DNA of 64,000 nt from Cyprinodon diabolis (lineage: Eukaryota > Chordata > Actinopteri > Cyprinodontiformes > Cyprinodontidae): NCBI GenBank assembly GCA_030533445.1, contig CM060065.1, forward strand, positions 27,168,974-27,232,973, in the 5' to 3' direction. A program made the translations under genes and the position numbers. The notes beneath the pieces are model-generated. The model ran no database searches. It was not told the origin of the DNA and saw only the letters and a program-made list of their open reading frames with translations. Below are positions 59,020 through 64,000 of the stretch, in pieces. How positions within the stretch are numbered: position 1 is the first letter of the stretch; every line of letters begins with the position of its first letter.

Positions 59020-59471
59020 GCCCCTGATGTCTAGAACCGCCCATGGGGCCCCGGACAAGTTTGAGGCCGCTTCTGGGAAATGCTTTAATGAAAAGCGACC
59101 GATGGAGGATTAAAATAGGAACCACACAGTCACCCGTTCAATTTCTTGGCTCGGTGTTTTAAAGTAGACCACCTGCAGGTCGTCGTCGCTGATCGGACGC
59201 TCGCCTCGCCTGTTGATGCAGCGAGCACCGCTGGGAGGCGCTGTTTTTCACCGAAGGGGCTGAGAGCACACAGCCCCGGAAAGTTAAGGTGGTGCTTAGA
59301 GCGGGCCAGGCTGTCCTCATGTCCACTGATGGGCTAGAAGCGACGGGAAAAACCCAAGCTCCACTTAGATCATTTCATTTCAAGTTTTCTCCGGTTGTTT
59401 GAGGGTTTTTATTTTATTTTTTTTTTTACTGAGTAGGAGGCAGCAGCAGCAACAGCTACGCCCTGGGGCTG
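59020..59471 (+). promoter_or_regulatory. GC-rich promoter and probable noncoding first exon of a downstream gene
   Basis: A CpG-richer island in AT-rich surroundings. It ends in a purine/CAG-rich leader and a strong donor, GGGGCTG/GTGAGTAAC, at 59471/59472. No ATG-led frame with family resemblance is present, so the exon would be 5' UTR. In human, RAB27A is next beyond PIGB/PIGBOS1, in the orientation expected here, so a rab27a leader exon is plausible but unproven. Confidence 0.45.
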
Positions 59472-60144
59472 GTGAGTAACTCTGCTTTCAGGAAATGTCT
59501 GCCGTGGGAACCAGGCTGGTAGCATCTGTCAGGAGTTAGCAACTTATACCATCACCCTGCCTGCTGTTTGCTTCACAGAAACATTTAAACATGTCATCCA
59601 CTCTTCAGTTAAACTTCAGGCCTCCTGGGTTTTTTATTCCACCTGCTTTTTCCTCATCTGTTGCTTTCACTGACCGACACAACACGACGAGCCAGAGATC
59701 ATCACTATACCGACTAGACTTTTTATTAACTTCTGCTTTTTACGTTTTCATGATCCTATATGATGGGAGGCTGACTTTAAGTTGGGGATGTCAGGATGGG
59801 TTTAATGTTTGTCTGAGGGAGGGGGGGGGGGTATTTTCCATCTGATTGGTCAGGTGACCCCCCCCCCCTCCACATGAGGACCAGCTGAGCATCATTAGAC
59901 CCCCTGTTTCTTTAAGTTAACTGATTTATGATTGTGATGCTGCTGTGGAAATCGGTTTGAAATGCCTTTTTAGAACCTGTTGCTGATTTTCCTCACATGG
60001 TGCTGCATTTTTAAAGATGCACATTGCTGATGTGAAACTGAAGTAATAATCTTTGGACCAATAGAGGAGAGATCTCAAGTTAGCACACAGCTTCAGTCGC
60101 TTCAGCTAGTAACCACTGATCAGGCCTGAAATCTAGGTGTAGTA

Positions 60145-60510
60145 CTGGATACAGGCTTGAACCTCCCAAAGCATTTAAAGACAATTACAAGGTCTGCTTT
60201 CTGTCGCCTGAAGAACATTTCCAGGATTAAAGGACTAATGTCTTAGCATGATCTGGAAAAACTAATCTGTTTATTTTTAGTCGAATCGATTACTGCAACG
60301 GTGTTTTCACAGGTCTGCCTAAATAGTGGATCAGAAAGCTGCAGCTGATCCAGAATCCTGCTGCCTGTGTCCTCACTAAGACTAAGAAAGTAGAGCACAT
60401 CGCCGCAGCTCTAAAGTCCTTACACTTAATCATGTAAAGCGCTTTGCATTGTCTTTGTACTGAATTGTGCTATACAAATAAATTTGTCTTGCCTTGCCTT
60501 GCTGATGGGC
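60145..60510 (+). repeat. L2-like LINE 3' fragment with TTGCC tail
   Basis: Translation fragments are typical of the C-terminal part of L2/CR1-type reverse transcriptase ORFs: FCRLKNISRIKGL, SRIDYCNGVFTGLP and LQLIQNPAACVLTKT. After a deletion comes the 3' UTR end AAGCGCTTTGCATTGTCTTT, CTATACAAATAAATTTG and a short (TTGCC)n tail. 5'-truncated and internally deleted. Confidence 0.75.
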
Positions 60511-63500
60511 CCCTCATGGTATCTTCAGCGGTCACAAGTTTTTCACATTTTGAATATATGTATATGTTTTGTTTCTTCTATTGTTTTTGTTCTTTTTCCC
60601 CAGAGTTTGGTCCTCCACTTTAACCTTGAGCTGCTGGCATAAGGATCAGTCTCTTCGCAAGAGAATCTGAGCATGAAACTCGGCTCAGAGTTTCAAAATC
60701 AGTTTTATTTTAAACTGATTTTTGTCAGTTTAGTTGCTCAAGATAAGACGAATTAATTGAATCTAAAGAAGGCAGCAGAGTTTACTCTGTGTTGCTCTGT
60801 AAATGCCCACACTGTGGCCTTTTACCAGGGAAGGTTTGCTTCTATGAGAGGCTTCAGTCTTGTTGAACAGGGACTCGCTTGTTGTCGGTTTTAAAAGGTT
60901 TTGCGAAACATGAGGCTGTCTTAATGTAATTTCTTTCTGCTTCCAAGTTAGATTAACTCCCACACTTTCTGAGCAATAAAGACCTGTTTACTAGAGTTAA
61001 CATATTAGACCCCTACTAAGGCTACAGCAGACAGCAATGATATGATTTTAAATTCAGCATTAGGATGGATCTGTCCAGTTTTTATTTGAACCATTTGTGA
61101 AGGAACCAGTTTGATGTTACTTATTTGGCGAACTTCATGTCTTGTGGATGTGGGAAAGCTTCTGAATGACAACAGAAACTTTATCTATCTAGAATAATTG
61201 AAAGGGCTGTTTGCTTGCCTAACTCAACCGAAGATGATGATCTGGCTTCCTTTTTCGCCACTATGGTAGAACCTGGGAGGAACAAGGTGAATTACACATG
61301 TTTCTGCAAATCAAAGAGTCGGTGTGTTAGAAAGGCCAAATTAAACTCTGGTCTCTATTTCCCTGTTGGTCTCATTAGTTTGAGCTTGAAAAAGACTTGT
61401 TAGAACGGAGTTTGGTGCTCTGCAAGGAAACGTCTGATTAGCCAGATATAATCTGCAGAAACATGCTGACGCAATCTGTACTTCCAGCTCTGTGGTTTTG
61501 CAATTCTGTGACCTGCTTTTACTTTTGCTTATATTTTATACTAACTGGTGTTCATTAAGTAGGTTTTTGATGCGGACAAAACCGGTGCCTGACATGTGTT
61601 TGGTTGTATGTCATGTGTCACTTTTTACTATATTATGGTTTGTAATCCGTAGGGGACTGCACTGCAACAACAGTGTTCTTACTCAATCTTTTAATATTCC
61701 TGTAAGGACATACGGATTAATTGTAAACACTTTTTTTTTCAGGTGTTTACACACATGTTTTATGATGGAACACATTAATTTTCTTTCTGAGTTTATTCTG
61801 TTTTAGATTATTTAGGATTACCAATATTATTTTCTGCTAAATTACATCTTTAGTCTTTTCCCTTCTTTATAAGTTTAGTTTGAGTCACCAAGAGGCCCAC
61901 CTTAGGATGGACACGCTGCTTATTTTTCTGATTTAATGAAAAGAAAAAAAATCAGATAAGAGAATTGGGAAGATAGTTTTGGATGGTCACGAGTTCCAAA
62001 CATGTTCAAACTATTTTATAGAAGTGTAGAAAGCAAAGGAATGTGCAGGAATAATACTCCTAAAAAAAGGGGTCCGATAGCTAAACTTTGTTTGGTGGGG
62101 AAATTTGCATTTAAACCGAACGGAATAAAAAAAAAAAGAAACACTTTGTGAAGATTCACACTGAAATGGGTAAGACTGGGTTATTATCAAATGAAATCAG
62201 TCCATAACCAAGTGGGTTGCCGGGCCAATCAGGAAGGGAGAATCCAATTCTTCCCTTAAAAGTTAACTATAAAAAATGCTGTGTGAAAATTTCAGGACAA
62301 AGTTTAAAACGATAAACTCTAAAATTCAAACATTTAGCAATCAAATAGGATATTCCTGGCTGTACTTGTTTTTAATCAAGTGTCTATAAGAATATGCTTT
62401 CAGCTCTAATTTATCGATGCGTTGTTCTCATAGTACTATTCATCCGATTAGTTCCATCGAGACACCATCTGTTGTTTAACAGGCTCAGGATGGGCAATAA
62501 ACAATTATAATATGTACTGCCATAGACTGCTTATAAAAAGCCTCCAATAGATTTTTAAAAAAATATAATTGCACTGAAATCTGATCAAGAACTCCATGGC
62601 ATTCTGGGGGATGTAGGCAGAGAAGGAATTTAGGCTCTCATCTTAAAACCTTAGCCTCTTACAGCCAAGCTGATCCTTATTTCAAATTGAAGAACTAATA
62701 TTTACTAATTAGCTATTCATGATACATTTTCCAGCCATATTGCACAACCCTATAACTGCCACAGATATTATTAAAAACATTATACACTGGGTCTTATTAA
62801 CTAAATTATAATGATCACATTTTATGGAAACTAACTCAGCCTCTACAAATGCAACATCTGGGTCTGTGTGGAACACATCTGTAAAAAGACTGATCAATTC
62901 TTGGGCTAAATAAAGAAATTGTAACCCAAGACTTTCTGGACATTCTGTTTGTAGGTCGTTGAAAGAATGATCTGTAATTTAATCTAGATTTAATCGAGCT
63001 AGACCCAAAAAAGTGGACCTGGAGCTGCATTCTTTCTCTCTAAAGAAAATATGTAATCCTAAAAGAGTAGGTGGAGCATTTATCCTGAGCTAAAACTCTT
63101 ACAATGACTGAATGCTTGGCTTTATGAGCCTACCTTTAACTAGTTTTAGATGTAAATGATGTGTTTTGAGTTTGTCAGTGTAACATGGGTCAGTTCATCT
63201 TTTTTTTCTTCACACCCATAACTAAGTTAAAGGTCCCAAATGCTGAAGCTGTTGTCTGTTTTGTTCATTAAATTATTTTTTAGATCCACATTGGACAATC
63301 AAAACTAATTTACAGGCAATGGTTTTTGTCTTAATGTGTTTTAGGTTTGATTTTTAAACTTTGTTGAGGAAAGGTAAAATCCTGTCTTAAGAATAATAAT
63401 AAAGATGTTTTGAAGCTTTGGTTAGGTAAGTAAAGAGTTAAACAAAGGGGTGTTATTTTCATAGTTTTTCTTCACTGTATCTGCATAAAAAACTGTAGAT

Positions 63501-63738
63501 GCATAAAAAATAAGATAACATAAATCTTACAATAAGAATTGTATTTTTTGACAGATTTGAGTTGGGTAAATCAATTCCTTTGCTTGTGTAATTGTAGTCA
63601 TTTCTTTTAATAATACAGTTTTGTACAAGCTCATGACAACTTCAGTAAAATACTCATATTTCTAAATGCTGAAATGAATGAAAAATGGGTTACATAAAAG
63701 GTATATTTGTACAGCAGGTTTTTTTTTATATAATATTG

Positions 63739-64000
63739 CACTCAACAAAAATACAAAAGCAACACTTTTGGTTTTGCTCCCACTTTTTATAGCCTAAGGC
63801 ACACCTGTGCACTAATCATGGTGTCTAATCAGCACCTTGATATGACACATATCAACAAGCAAAGAAGAAGTGCTCACTATTACAGATTTAGACTGGTTTG
63901 TGAACAATATTTGAGGGAAATTGTGATATTGTGTTTGTGGAAAAAGTTTTAGATCTTTGAGTTCATCCCATTAAAAATGGGAGCAAAACCAAAAGTGCTG
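63739..64000 (+). mobile_element. Tc1-like miniature element, cut by the window end
   Basis: The left end begins CACTCAACAAAAATACAAAA, then GCAACACTTTTGGTTTTGCT. The right end at 63965-64000 is its reverse complement in outline (TCCCATTAAAAATGGGAGCA, then AAACCAAAAGTGCTG). The inner text (GTGCACTAATCATGGTGTCT, AGAAGTGCTCACTA, TTTGTGAACAATATTTGAG) is typical of a widespread fish miniature element. The last ~20 bases of the right terminus lie beyond the window. Confidence 0.8.

Larger units (their letters stand above)
59472..64000 (+). other. Probable first intron of the downstream gene
   Basis: No coding exon recognised; a RAB27A start exon was looked for and not seen. Holds G and C homopolymers near 59820-59867, an L2-like LINE tail and a miniature element at the window edge. 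Confidence 0.45.

Overview
The window is vertebrate nuclear DNA, almost certainly from a ray-finned (teleost) fish. The genes are split into many small exons with GT-AG introns. The introns and spacers carry fish-type mobile elements: a Tc1/mariner copy, piggyBac and hAT miniature elements, tRNA-derived SINEs and L2/CR1-like LINE tails. The gene set and order match the human 15q21.3 neighbourhood. The exact species cannot be read from the sequence; a percomorph is my guess from the repeat types.

Layout: 1-1390 looks like the 3' UTR of an upstream plus-strand gene (nedd4 by synteny, not proven). 4263-30778 (+) is prtg (protogenin): 19 coding exons, 1174 residues, four Ig and five fibronectin III domains, one membrane span and a cytoplasmic tail. 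A likely long 3' UTR follows to about 33.9 kb, then a repeat-rich spacer with a dead Tc1 element. 38111-47795 (+) is ccpg1, the ER-phagy receptor: 8 coding exons, 782 residues, with a promoter near 37.45-37.64 kb. 55021-48347 (-) is pigb, the GPI third mannosyltransferase: 12 coding exons, 525 residues, convergent with ccpg1 and containing a U12-type AT-AC intron. 57455-57613 (+) is pigbos1, a 52-residue mitochondrial outer-membrane microprotein, divergent from pigb. From about 59.0 kb a GC-rich stretch ending in a splice donor suggests the noncoding first exon of another plus-strand gene, and the rest (59.5-64 kb) looks like its intron.

Three neighbouring genes act on the endoplasmic reticulum. 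PIGB builds GPI anchors in its lumen, CCPG1 delivers ER to autophagosomes under ER stress, and PIGBOS1 is known in mammals to tune the unfolded protein response from ER-mitochondria contacts. In human, PYGO1 and DNAAF4 lie between PRTG and CCPG1; here that interval holds no recognisable gene.

No prokaryotic or wholly unknown system is visible. The most notable items are the intact pigbos1 microprotein, the AT-AC intron in pigb, the paired ACTACAnTTCCC promoter elements of ccpg1, the stacked upstream ORFs of prtg, a 646-bp piggyBac-type element with precise TTAA flanks, and a pair of inverted ~430-bp repeats around the 5' half of ccpg1.
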